Shown one piece after another: positions 1 to 5,505 of a stretch of 6,290 bases of DNA. The notes below the pieces were generated by a model, which searched no databases, was not told the origin of the DNA, and saw only the letters and a list, made by a program, of their open reading frames with translations. A program made the translations under genes and the position numbers. The DNA lies in assembly GCA_017552495.1 (NCBI GenBank), contig JAFZPW010000060.1:1-6290 (forward strand). The letters run 5' to 3'. Source of the DNA: Clostridia bacterium (GTDB taxonomy: Bacteria > Bacillota > Clostridia > Oscillospirales > Butyricicoccaceae). How positions within the stretch are numbered: position 1 is the first letter of the stretch; each line of letters opens with the position of its first letter.

Positions 1-942
1 ATCGCCGTGCTCATGCTGACGCTGCTGATTGCCGACCGGTTTCTGTCCCGGGGCGTGCTCAACAAGATCCACGCTTCGCTGGAGCAGCTTTCCCAGGGCC
101 TTCGCAAGCTGCGGGAGGGCGATCTCGCCTGCCGGCTGCCCGAAAATGCCGCCGATGAGTTTTCCGGTCTCCGGGCCGACTTCAACGCCACCGCCGCCCA
201 ACTCCAGCAATCGGTGGCTCAGGTGCGGGAAAGCGAGAAAAACCGGCAGGAGCTTTTGGCGGGCATTTCCCACGATCTCCGCTCGCCCCTCACCTCGATC
301 CGCGCTTATGCCGACGGCCTGCTGGACGGCGTGGCCCAGACGCCCGAGGCGCAGATTCAATATCTCACCATCATCCGGGACAAAACCCGGGATCTTCAGG
401 CGCTGGTGAACAAGCTCTTTCTCTTTTCCCGCATGGATCTGGGGGAAAACGCCGATCATCCCGAGCCAGTGTCGCTCCGCGACGAACTGGGCCTGCTCTG
501 CCGGACGCTTGCGCCCGAATATGCCGAAAAGGGTCTTGTCATTTCCCTTTCCTGCTCCGGAGAGGGGCGCGTCATGGCCGATCCCGACACTCTCCACCGC
601 ATTCTTTCCAACGTAGCCGAAAACAGCCTGAAATACAAAGCCGCGTCCCGGGGGAGGCTGGACATCTCCCTTTCCGAAACGCCTCAATACGTTTCCCTCA
701 CGCTGCGAGACGACGGGCCCGGCGTTCCCCGCGAGGCGCTGCCCCATCTGTTCGACGCCTTTTACCGGGCCGATCCCTCCCGCAGCGGCCAGATACCGGG
801 CAGCGGGCTGGGGCTGGCCATCGTTTCCCGCGCCGTGCGAAATATGCGCGGGCGCATCATCGCCCGCAACGCCGAGCCTCACGGGCTGCTGCTGGAGATC
901 CAGCTCCCCCGTCTGGCGCAACTTGAATCCAAGGAGGTTTGA
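1..942 (+). CDS. Sensor histidine kinase, 3' part (HAMP-HisKA-HATPase_c)
   Basis: This is a membrane sensor kinase that autophosphorylates on histidine and passes the phosphate to the regulator encoded next to it. The gene is cut by the window start; the open frame runs from base 1, so 313 C-terminal residues are visible. Residues 1-12 of the fragment are hydrophobic and look like the end of the last transmembrane helix. A HAMP linker follows (about 20-75), then a HisKA dimerisation helix with the phospho-acceptor His at residue 91 in SHDLRSPLTS, then the ATPase domain with the N box (NVAENSLKYK, about 204-213), G1 box (DDGPGVP, about 237-243), F-box region (LFDAFYRAD) and G2 box (GSGLGLAI, about 267-274). 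All catalytic motifs look intact. The extracytoplasmic sensor domain lies outside the window, so the stimulus is unknown. Its last codons contain the ribosome binding site of the next gene, and the kinase-first order is the less common one. The role in envelope stress is inferred from the neighbouring htrA. Confidence 0.93.
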   Translation: MAVLMLTLLIADRFLSRGVLNKIHASLEQLSQGLRKLREGDLACRLPENAADEFSGLRADFNATAAQLQQSVAQVRESEKNRQELLAGISHDLRSPLTSIRAYADGLLDGVAQTPEAQIQYLTIIRDKTRDLQALVNKLFLFSRMDLGENADHPEPVSLRDELGLLCRTLAPEYAEKGLVISLSCSGEGRVMADPDTLHRILSNVAENSLKYKAASRGRLDISLSETPQYVSLTLRDDGPGVPREALPHLFDAFYRADPSRSGQIPGSGLGLAIVSRAVRNMRGRIIARNAEPHGLLLEIQLPRLAQLESKEV

Positions 943-945
943 GCC

Positions 946-1635
946 GTGCAGAAGATCCTGATCGTAGAGGACGATCCCGCCATCTCCCGCATCGAGCGGG
1001 ACTATCTGGAACTGAATCAGTTTTCCGTCACCGTGACGGAAAACGGAGAAACGGGCTTGCGGGAGGCCCTGACGGGCGAATATGACCTGATTTTGCTGGA
1101 CGTGATGCTTCCGGGGATCGACGGCTTTGCCGTCTGCCGCGCCCTGCGGGAAAAGCAGGTGGACGTGCCCATTTTGATGGTCACCGCCCGTTCCGAGGAT
1201 CGGGACAAGATCCGCGGACTGGGTCTGGGCGCCGACGATTACATCGAAAAGCCTTTTTCCCCCGCCGTGCTGGTGGCCCGCATCCGGGCCAATCTGGCCC
1301 AATACGCCCGCTTGCGGCAGGGCGCCGCGTCGGAGGAGGCGCTGACGGCGGGCGCACTGCGGCTGGAGCCCCGCTCCCGCAAAGTTTTTCTTTCTGGAAA
1401 CGAGATCCCGCTGAAAAACAAGGAATATGAGCTGCTTTGGTTCTTCATGCGAAACGCGGGCATGGTCTTTGACCGGGAGACCCTTTATGAGCGGGTATGG
1501 GGCATGGAGGCGCTGGGCGACAATGCCACCGTGGCGGTGCATATCAACCGTCTGCGGGAAAAACTGGAGGAAAATCCCGCCGAGCCCCGGTATATCGTCA
1601 CCGTCCGCGGCGCGGGCTATCGCTTTGAGGGCTGA
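946..1635 (+). CDS. OmpR/PhoB-family response regulator
   Basis: This is a 229-residue cytoplasmic transcription factor, the normal length for the OmpR/PhoB family. The receiver domain (about 1-120) shows the acidic pocket E8-D9-D10, the phospho-acceptor D52 in LLDVMLPGIDG, the switch T80 and the conserved K102 in EKPFSP. The C-terminal winged helix (about 135-228) has the family pattern NKEYELLWFF, the recognition helix NATVAVHINRLREKLE (about 193-208) and the hairpin end VRGAGYRFEG. I chose the GTG at 946 because AAGGAGG at 931-937 lies 8 bases upstream and the first residues MQKILIVEDD match the family's N-terminus. Only three bases separate it from the kinase stop codon, so the pair is surely co-transcribed and translationally linked. 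It probably binds the 11-bp phased repeats in front of the downstream htrA gene (inference). A perfect 12-bp inverted repeat lies inside the coding region at 1020-1044. Confidence 0.95.
   Translation: MQKILIVEDDPAISRIERDYLELNQFSVTVTENGETGLREALTGEYDLILLDVMLPGIDGFAVCRALREKQVDVPILMVTARSEDRDKIRGLGLGADDYIEKPFSPAVLVARIRANLAQYARLRQGAASEEALTAGALRLEPRSRKVFLSGNEIPLKNKEYELLWFFMRNAGMVFDRETLYERVWGMEALGDNATVAVHINRLREKLEENPAEPRYIVTVRGAGYRFEG
1020..1044. repeat. Perfect 12-bp inverted repeat inside the response regulator gene
   Basis: The left arm GTTTTCCGTCAC (1020-1031) and right arm GTGACGGAAAAC (1033-1044) are exact reverse complements around a single base. In RNA this would fold into an 11-bp stem with a 3-base loop. 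Because the symmetry falls in frame, both strands spell FSVTVTEN. It sits about 75 bases after the regulator's start codon. It could be a binding site, a translational or RNA-stability hairpin, or chance within codon constraints; its function is unknown. Confidence 0.6.
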
Positions 1636-1648
1636 GACGCGCTTTTCC

Positions 1649-1672
1649 AAAAACCGCCCAAGGGCGATTTTT
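1649..1672 (+). terminator. Probable weak intrinsic terminator after the regulator gene
   Basis: An A5 run (1649-1653), a short GC stem CGCC/GGCG (1655-1658 with 1663-1666) closed by a CAAG loop, and a T5 run (1668-1672) start 14 bases after the regulator stop codon. The A and T runs can extend the stem after one C-A mismatch. The GC part is only 4 bp, so termination is probably partial and some htrA transcription may come by read-through. Confidence 0.5.
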
Positions 1673-1674
1673 AA

Positions 1675-1713
1675 GTTTATCCGCTGTTTATCTTTTGATT
1701 AAACAGAGTTTAA
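1675..1713 (+). promoter_or_regulatory. Array of four 11-bp phased half-sites, likely response-regulator operator
   Basis: GTTTAT at 1675-1680, GTTTAT at 1686-1691, GATTAA at 1697-1702 and GTTTAA at 1708-1713 start exactly 11 bp apart. Direct half-sites on one face of the helix are how OmpR-family winged-helix dimers bind (pho boxes of PhoB and of Bacillus PhoP are the model cases). The last half-site ends 10 bp before the -10 box of the htrA promoter, which is the spacing of an activator that replaces a poor -35 element. The third and fourth units also form an inverted repeat, TTAAAC-AGA-GTTTAA (1699-1713), so a dimeric repressor is an alternative reading. The adjacent response regulator is the obvious candidate ligand, but that is inference. 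Confidence 0.6.
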
Positions 1714-1729
1714 CTTTCCCGGGTATACT
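1700..1729 (+). promoter_or_regulatory. Promoter of htrA, good -10 and poor -35
   Basis: The -10 box TATACT (1724-1729) matches 5 of 6 consensus bases. The best -35 is TAAACA (1700-1705) at an 18-bp spacing, matching 4 of 6 and lying inside the phased repeat array. Transcription would begin near 1735-1737, giving an untranslated leader of roughly 35 bases. A weak -35 overlapped by repeats is typical of an activated promoter. Confidence 0.6.
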
Positions 1730-1755
1730 AAGGCCATGAAAACAAAAACCGCTTG

Positions 1756-1762
1756 AAAGGAG
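1756..1762 (+). promoter_or_regulatory. Ribosome binding site that fixes the htrA start
   Basis: AAAGGAG lies 8 bases before the ATG at 1771. An in-frame TTG at 1753 would lie upstream of this site and would have no ribosome binding site of its own at proper distance, so ATG 1771 is preferred. Confidence 0.8.
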
Positions 1763-1770
1763 CGATCATT

Positions 1771-3231
1771 ATGACAGACCGAAACGATATGGAAATTACC
1801 GGGCTCTATGACGCCGGACAAGAAGCCGCCCCTGTGGAAAAGACTGTAACGGAGGCCGCCCGTGCCACTGTCGACGAGGTCGCCGCCGAAACCAAAATCG
1901 CTGAAGAATCTTCCTCGGCCAAAGACGCATTTATTCCTCACGAGGCCGATCACGCCTCCTTCGGCTCCGCCCAATGGCAGACCGCCGCGCAGGCCGACCC
2001 CGTCCAGCCCCAAAAGCACCGCAGGCCGGGCAAATCGCTGCTGGCAGCCGTGGCCGTTTTGCTGGCCGCCGCCCTGTGCTTTGGCGCGGGCTATGCCGGC
2101 GCCCGCTTGGCGGACAGCGCCAAAAACAAAGTGATTTTGCAGCAGATCGTCGCCCCCGACAGCGGCGACGACACCCGTCTTCCCGACGTGCCGGAGGGCG
2201 CGCTCACCTCGGAAGCGGTGGCCGAGCTGGTAAAAAGCTCGGTGGTTGCCATCACCACCGAACAGATGACCACCGGGAATTATTGGTTTGGCAGCTATGT
2301 CATTTCCGGCGCGGGTTCCGGCATCGTCATCAGCGAGGACGGCTATATCCTCACCTGTGCCCATGTAATCAACGGCGCCTCCAAAATCACCGTGGAGCTG
2401 AGCGACGGCACCACCCATGAAGCTCAGGTGGTTGGGATGTACGTCAACGGCGACGTGGCTGTGGTCAAGATCGACGCTGCGGATCTCACCCCCGTGGCAG
2501 TGGCCGACAGCGACGCGCTGCGCCAGGGCGCGGTATGCTATGCCGTGGGCAACCCCGAGGGCCGCTTTTCCGGCTCGATCTCCGACGGCATCGTTTCGGC
2601 TCTCGACCGCTCCATCACCGTACAGGTGGACAACGGCGGCCGCAGAGGCAGCAGTCTGTATGATATGTTCTACAACGGCGGCTACGGCACCGCCATCACC
2701 CTCAATGTGATCCAGATGACGGCGGCGGTTTCTCCCGGCAACTCCGGCGGCGCACTGTTCAACGACCGGGGCCAACTCATCGGCATGGTTTCCGCCAAGA
2801 GCTCCGACAGCGACTCCGAGGGGCTTGGCTTTGCCATTCCCTCCAACACCGCTATGGAGATCGCCTCGCAGCTCATTGCCACCGGCACCTATGAAGGCGA
2901 AGAGCAACGCTCCGGCAACGTCACGCCCACCGACAACAAGGCCATTCTGGGCATCACGGTGACGGTGCTGGACGCACAAAGCGCCGCTCAGTACAATGTA
3001 AGCGCCGGGGTTTATATCCGCTCGATCACAGAAGAGAGCACCCGCCGCGCCGGTCTGCGTGAGGGCGACCGCATCATCAGCGTGGACGACGTACTGGTGT
3101 CCCAGTCCTCCGACGTCACCGGCTATCTTGCAGGCAAAGCCCCCGGCGACGCGGTCACCGTCAACGTGGAGCGGGACGGCCGGATGGTTACCGTTCAGGT
3201 GACGCTGGTACAGAATCCCAACGCGAACTAA
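1771..3231 (+). CDS. htrA: Membrane-anchored HtrA/DegP-like serine protease with one PDZ domain
   Basis: This protease/chaperone degrades or handles misfolded proteins outside the cytoplasmic membrane. From ATG 1771 it is 486 residues. A cytoplasmic, acidic, low-complexity N-terminus (1-82) is followed by a basic HRRPGK stretch and a single hydrophobic helix (about 89-111), the usual Gram-positive HtrA anchor. The trypsin-like domain (about 145-375) carries the catalytic triad H198 (LTCAHVING), D228 (NGDVAVVKID) and S325 (SPGNSGGAL). A PDZ domain (about 392-479) includes GVYIRSITEEST and AGLREGDRIISVDD and would recognise substrate C-termini. Oddities: the usual TNxHV reads TCAHV, the usual IQTDAAI reads IQMTAAV, and a Gly/Tyr-rich insertion (about 286-308) sits in the loop before the catalytic serine. 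Length otherwise fits the family. It lies downstream of the two-component pair with its own promoter and a strong terminator, so it is a likely target of that pair, as with CssRS in Bacillus. Confidence 0.95.
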   Translation: MTDRNDMEITGLYDAGQEAAPVEKTVTEAARATVDEVAAETKIAEESSSAKDAFIPHEADHASFGSAQWQTAAQADPVQPQKHRRPGKSLLAAVAVLLAAALCFGAGYAGARLADSAKNKVILQQIVAPDSGDDTRLPDVPEGALTSEAVAELVKSSVVAITTEQMTTGNYWFGSYVISGAGSGIVISEDGYILTCAHVINGASKITVELSDGTTHEAQVVGMYVNGDVAVVKIDAADLTPVAVADSDALRQGAVCYAVGNPEGRFSGSISDGIVSALDRSITVQVDNGGRRGSSLYDMFYNGGYGTAITLNVIQMTAAVSPGNSGGALFNDRGQLIGMVSAKSSDSDSEGLGFAIPSNTAMEIASQLIATGTYEGEEQRSGNVTPTDNKAILGITVTVLDAQSAAQYNVSAGVYIRSITEESTRRAGLREGDRIISVDDVLVSQSSDVTGYLAGKAPGDAVTVNVERDGRMVTVQVTLVQNPNAN

Positions 3232-3251
3232 CGCATTTTCCGCGTTTGATC

Positions 3252-3278
3252 AAAAAGTCCGCCGAAAGGCGGGCTTTT
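3252..3278. terminator. Strong bidirectional intrinsic terminator after htrA
   Basis: A 7-bp stem, GTCCGCC (3257-3263) with GGCGGGC (3268-3274) including one G-T wobble, is capped by a GAAA tetraloop. It is preceded by A5 (3252-3256) and followed by T4 (3275-3278). It begins 20 bases after the htrA stop codon. The A run gives a T run on the other strand, so it can also stop leftward transcripts from the capA-like gene. Confidence 0.88.
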
Positions 3279-3483
3279 GTTCGAGGAATACCGCTCCATC
3301 CGCGCCGCTATACCCGCAAGCCTTTGCGTCCGCGGAACACGCCTTGATCGCCAATCCCTGCAGGATCAAATCAAAACCAAAGGGCCTGACATCTGCTCCC
3401 CGCAGATATCGGGCCCTTCCGGTCGCTTGATTCATTTTTGCCTGACTTTTTGGGTTCACTTCAAACGCCGCAGGACGGCTTTT
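3279..3483. other. Convergent intergenic region without a supportable gene
   Basis: The stretch between htrA and the convergent capA-like gene has no open frame with a ribosome binding site or recognisable product on either strand. It holds the two further hairpins listed separately and a small stem-loop, CGCAA-GCCT-TTGCG (3315-3328), of no clear meaning. No promoter, tRNA or repeat family was recognised. Confidence 0.6.
3368..3418 (-). terminator. Likely intrinsic terminator of the capA-like gene
   Basis: A long imperfect hairpin pairs 3380-3396 with 3402-3418 (17 pairs with one G-T wobble and one C-A mismatch) around a 5-base loop, TCCCC on the plus strand. Read on the minus strand it begins 65 bases after the capA-like stop codon and is followed by a broken T-rich tail (TTTGGTTTTGATTT). 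Read on the plus strand there is no T run, which favours the minus direction. The broken tail lowers certainty. Confidence 0.6.
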
Positions 3484-3484
3484 T
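3467..3484 (+). terminator. Possible short backup terminator at the end of the capA-like gene
   Basis: GCCG (3467-3470) and CGGC (3476-3479) pair around CAGGA, directly followed by T5 (3480-3484), on the plus strand. The stem is only 4 bp, so it is marginal. It touches the capA-like stop codon and could limit antisense read-through from htrA. Confidence 0.35.
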
Positions 3485-4644
3485 CAATCAAACTGCTTCA
3501 AAATATGCTGCTTCACGCCTTCCAGCGGGCTGGTTTTCCACGCCCCCGCTTTTTCGGTTTCGGCAAAGGGGATGATTTCATAAAAGTCCATGTGGGCGCC
3601 TCTGGCGAAGCCGTCTGGCTCCTCGCTGAAGAAATACTCGTCCCAGACCTTCTGCGACGCCCCGGCAAACCGCTTCGGTTCCAGATAGATCATTTTTTTC
3701 TTTTCCTCGTGGACGAAGGCGGCGGCGGACAGCGGCGAGAGTTTTTCATATTCTTCGGCTGGCACGTCGGCAAAGACGGCGGGCAGCGGCCCGGCCATGA
3801 TGCGTTCCTCGCCCCGGAGGATGCGGATACCCAGCGCGTCGAAGGACAGGGCGCTTTCGGTAAAGGTAAGCTTGAGCAAAAGGCCTGTGTCGGTATAGGG
3901 GTGAACCCGCTGATAATCGGTATCAAAGATGAAATTGCCCAGTGAATAGAAAATGGCCTTACCGTCGGGAAAGGTCTCGTAGTTTTCGGGCACATGGGGA
4001 TGATGCCCCACCACCACGTCGGCCCCCAACTCCAAAAACCGGAGATAGCGGTTCCTGGTATAGGGGTTGGGCAGGGCGGCAAACTCCTCGCCCCCGTGGG
4101 AAACGATGACGCACCAGCGACATTTTGCCTTGACCTCGGCGATGCGGCGGGCAAGCCCGTCCAGATCGTCCCAACGGAAAACGCCCGGCTGGGCGGCGGT
4201 GGCGGGGATGCATTCGGTCTGATAAGCCACGCCGATGAGGCCGATGCCGCCGGCCTCGTCCAGACAGACCGGCCGGGAAGCTTCCGTTTCGTTGATTCCG
4301 GCGCCGATGGTGCGGCAACCCAGTCCGGCGGCCAAACGGCGGGTGTTCACCAGTCCCTCGACGCCCGCGTCCATGATGTGGTTGTTGCCGATGCTCCAGA
4401 TATCGGCGCCGATCTGCTGTAAAACGCAGGTGGCGGCAGGATCCATGGCATGGAAAAAGACGCCGTGGCTCCCGTTGTCCTCTGCCTGCATCACCGCGGC
4501 CTCTACGTTGGCCACCACATGGTCGGCGCTGTGGAAATAATCCAGAATGGTCTGATCCAGAAGCCGCTCGTCGGTCCATTTCCCGCTCATATAGCGGTCG
4601 AAGCCGATGTCGCCGGTGAATACGATGGACGTTTGCTGTTTCAT
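3484..4644 (-). CDS. CapA-fold phosphoesterase (PGA_cap, calcineurin-like)
   Basis: The 386-residue product belongs to the CapA/PgsA family (Pfam PGA_cap), a branch of the calcineurin-like metallophosphatase fold linked to poly-gamma-glutamate synthesis or export; many members away from cap operons have unknown roles. Visible family motifs in order: FTGDIGFDR (9-17, first metal ligand Asp), ANVEAAV (45-51), GNNHIMDAG (86-94), SHGGEE (182-187), GHHPHVPE (213-220) and SLGNFIFD (234-241). The last 120 residues are less conserved and hold no motif I recognise. Unlike Bacillus CapA there is no N-terminal membrane segment or signal peptide: the first motif begins at residue 9, so the protein is probably cytosolic. 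No capB, capC or other capsule gene lies nearby, so a capsule role is not supported by context. I chose ATG 4644 because GGAGGG (minus strand, 4653-4658) precedes it by 8 bases and the fold begins immediately. It is transcribed divergently from the ribbon-helix-helix gene. Confidence 0.9.
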   Translation of the reverse strand: MKQQTSIVFTGDIGFDRYMSGKWTDERLLDQTILDYFHSADHVVANVEAAVMQAEDNGSHGVFFHAMDPAATCVLQQIGADIWSIGNNHIMDAGVEGLVNTRRLAAGLGCRTIGAGINETEASRPVCLDEAGGIGLIGVAYQTECIPATAAQPGVFRWDDLDGLARRIAEVKAKCRWCVIVSHGGEEFAALPNPYTRNRYLRFLELGADVVVGHHPHVPENYETFPDGKAIFYSLGNFIFDTDYQRVHPYTDTGLLLKLTFTESALSFDALGIRILRGEERIMAGPLPAVFADVPAEEYEKLSPLSAAAFVHEEKKKMIYLEPKRFAGASQKVWDEYFFSEEPDGFARGAHMDFYEIIPFAETEKAGAWKTSPLEGVKQHILKQFD

Positions 4645-4652
4645 ACGCGCAG

Positions 4653-4658
4653 CCCTCC
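4653..4658 (-). promoter_or_regulatory. Ribosome binding site that fixes the capA-like start
   Basis: GGAGGG on the minus strand is 8 bases before ATG 4644. In-frame ATGs at 4677 and 4674 lie upstream of this site and have no ribosome binding site of their own, so they are less likely starts. Confidence 0.75.
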
Positions 4659-4731
4659 GACTTGTTTTTTCCATCATACCATAGATTCGTTGCCGGAACA
4701 ACGGGAAAAAAAGAAAAAATTCTTTTTCTGA

Positions 4732-4773
4732 TGTCAAATAATTTGCAAACAAAATTATATAAAATAGTTGACA
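4732..4773. repeat. Imperfect inverted repeat over both divergent promoters, candidate operator
   Basis: TGTCAAATAATTT (4732-4744) and the reverse complement of 4761-4773, TGTCAACTATTTT, match at 11 of 13 positions and are separated by 16 bases. The right arm includes the -35 box of the rightward promoter and the gap contains the -10 box of the leftward promoter, so a bound protein could control both. Smaller palindromes nest in the left side: CAAAT-A-ATTTG (4735-4745) and TTTGCAAA (4742-4749). The AT-rich composition raises the chance of coincidental symmetry. Confidence 0.4.
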
Positions 4774-4782
4774 AGTTTTGAA
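4754..4782 (-). promoter_or_regulatory. Leftward promoter of the capA-like gene
   Basis: On the minus strand the -35 box TTCAAA (4777-4782, 4 of 6 consensus) and -10 box TATAAT (4754-4759, perfect) are spaced by 17 bp. Transcription would start near 4747, leaving a leader of about 100 bases. That leader contains two small hairpins: AGAAAAA/TTTTTCT (4712-4729) and CGTTG/CAACG (4688-4703). Confidence 0.6.
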
Positions 4783-4795
4783 AATGGCGTATAAT
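4768..4795 (+). promoter_or_regulatory. Perfect-consensus sigma-A promoter of the ribbon-helix-helix/clpB operon
   Basis: TTGACA (4768-4773) and TATAAT (4790-4795) both match consensus exactly with a 16-bp spacer. Transcription would begin near 4802 and the leader is only about 23 bases, ending in AAAGGAGG (4810-4817), 7 bases before the ATG at 4825. Such a strong housekeeping promoter would be expected to need a repressor if the operon is inducible. It overlaps the leftward promoter by about 15 bp. Confidence 0.88.
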
Positions 4796-4824
4796 AAAAG
4801 CAGATCCGGAAAGGAGGCGTTTTC

Positions 4825-5460
4825 ATGAGCAAAAGTGTCTATTCCCTGGTGCTGAGCGACGAGGTGGTGCGGGAGGTGGATCTGGAGGCCTATCGCCACG
4901 GACTGAGCCGCTCGGCCATGATCAATCAGATTTTGGCCGAGGCGGTATCCTATGTGACGCCGGAAAAGCGGATGCGGGAGATTTTTTCCCGGGTGGAGAG
5001 TCTGCTCACCGACGGCGGCATTTTCCAAACCCTGCTCCAGCCTTCGGACAGCATGATGAGCCTGCGCTCGGCGCTGGCTTATAAATACAATCCCAACGTG
5101 CGATACAGTCTGGAGCTTTCGCCCGGCGAAGCGGAGGAGGGCGAGCTGCGGGTGTCGCTGCGCAGTCAGAGCAGCAGCCTGATCCTGTATCTGGGGCAGT
5201 TCTTCCGCCTGTGGGATCAGATCGAAAAAACCTGTCTGCGTCCCGCGCCCCAGGCGGTGATCGAGGATGGACGCTATGTCCGCCGGATCCGCCTGCCCAA
5301 GGGCAGCCACGGGGAGCAGGGAGCCGTTCTGGCGGCTTATATCCGCGCCATGGACAGCGCCATGAAGCAGTTTTTCCGCCATCTGGACGATCCGCGCACG
5401 GCGGCCAGACTGGTGCGCGAGAGCTGTGAAAGCTATCTTCGCAGTTATCCCGCCCTGTAA
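4825..5460 (+). CDS. Uncharacterised protein with N-terminal ribbon-helix-helix-like DNA-binding segment
   Basis: The 211-residue product is not one I recognise by name. Residues 3-43 fit the ribbon-helix-helix (CopG/MetJ/Arc) pattern: a short strand with alternating residues (SVYSLVL, 4-10), helix A (SDEVVREVDLEAYRHG, 11-26), a turn LS, and helix B beginning SRSAMINQILAEAV (28-41). The S-R-S-A-x-I-N motif at the start of helix B is common in this fold. The remaining 165 residues form a predicted mixed alpha/beta domain, with a strand pair around 92-120 (VRYSLELS, ELRVSL, SSLILYL) and C-terminal helices (about 172-207). I see no enzyme motif there, so it may be a sensing or oligomerisation domain. 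The start is set by AAAGGAGG 7 bases upstream. It has a perfect sigma-A promoter and leads directly into clpB, 45 bp downstream, suggesting one operon. A role as repressor of its own operon is inference from fold and position. Confidence 0.85.
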   Translation: MSKSVYSLVLSDEVVREVDLEAYRHGLSRSAMINQILAEAVSYVTPEKRMREIFSRVESLLTDGGIFQTLLQPSDSMMSLRSALAYKYNPNVRYSLELSPGEAEEGELRVSLRSQSSSLILYLGQFFRLWDQIEKTCLRPAPQAVIEDGRYVRRIRLPKGSHGEQGAVLAAYIRAMDSAMKQFFRHLDDPRTAARLVRESCESYLRSYPAL

Positions 5461-5505
5461 CGGACGGTTTTCCTGTCAGTTTCATCTCATATGGGAGGTG
5501 TTTTT

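Noticed and set aside
1736..1756. Six-codon frame MKTKTA in the htrA leader
   Set aside because: Its ATG is at or next to the predicted transcription start with no ribosome binding site; it is probably chance, although a leaderless start cannot be excluded.
1753..1770. TTG at 1753 as the htrA start
   Set aside because: The ribosome binding site AAAGGAG (1756-1762) lies downstream of it and is well spaced for ATG 1771.
1699..2979. A 426-codon open frame on the minus strand opposite htrA
   Set aside because: It is His/Gly/Ala/Val-rich, matches no family I know, has no ribosome binding site, and lies wholly antisense to a clear HtrA gene in GC-rich DNA where long antisense frames are common.
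3277..3945. A 222-codon plus-strand frame starting right after the htrA terminator
   Set aside because: Most of it is antisense to the capA-like gene, it has no proper ribosome binding site, and its composition is that of a shadow frame.
4709..4737. Second leftward promoter using TTGACA at 4732-4737 on the minus strand
   Set aside because: No acceptable -10 box occurs at 16-18 bp; the sequence there is a run of T and C.
4732..4749. Possible CtsR site (TGTCAAA then TTGCAAA)
   Set aside because: Only the first heptad resembles the RGTCAAA consensus; the second matches 4 of 7 and the spacing is off by one, so it is not a convincing CtsR operator. No CIRCE (TTAGCACTC-N9-GAGTGCTAA) is present either.
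4645..5382. N-terminal extension of the capA-like frame by about 246 codons
   Set aside because: The extension is antisense to the ribbon-helix-helix gene and crosses the promoter island. A ribosome binding site and the start of the fold both point to ATG 4644.
5461..5505. Separate promoter for clpB in the short gap
   Set aside because: No pair of -35 and -10 boxes with usual spacing is visible in 45 bases; only the ribosome binding site is clear.
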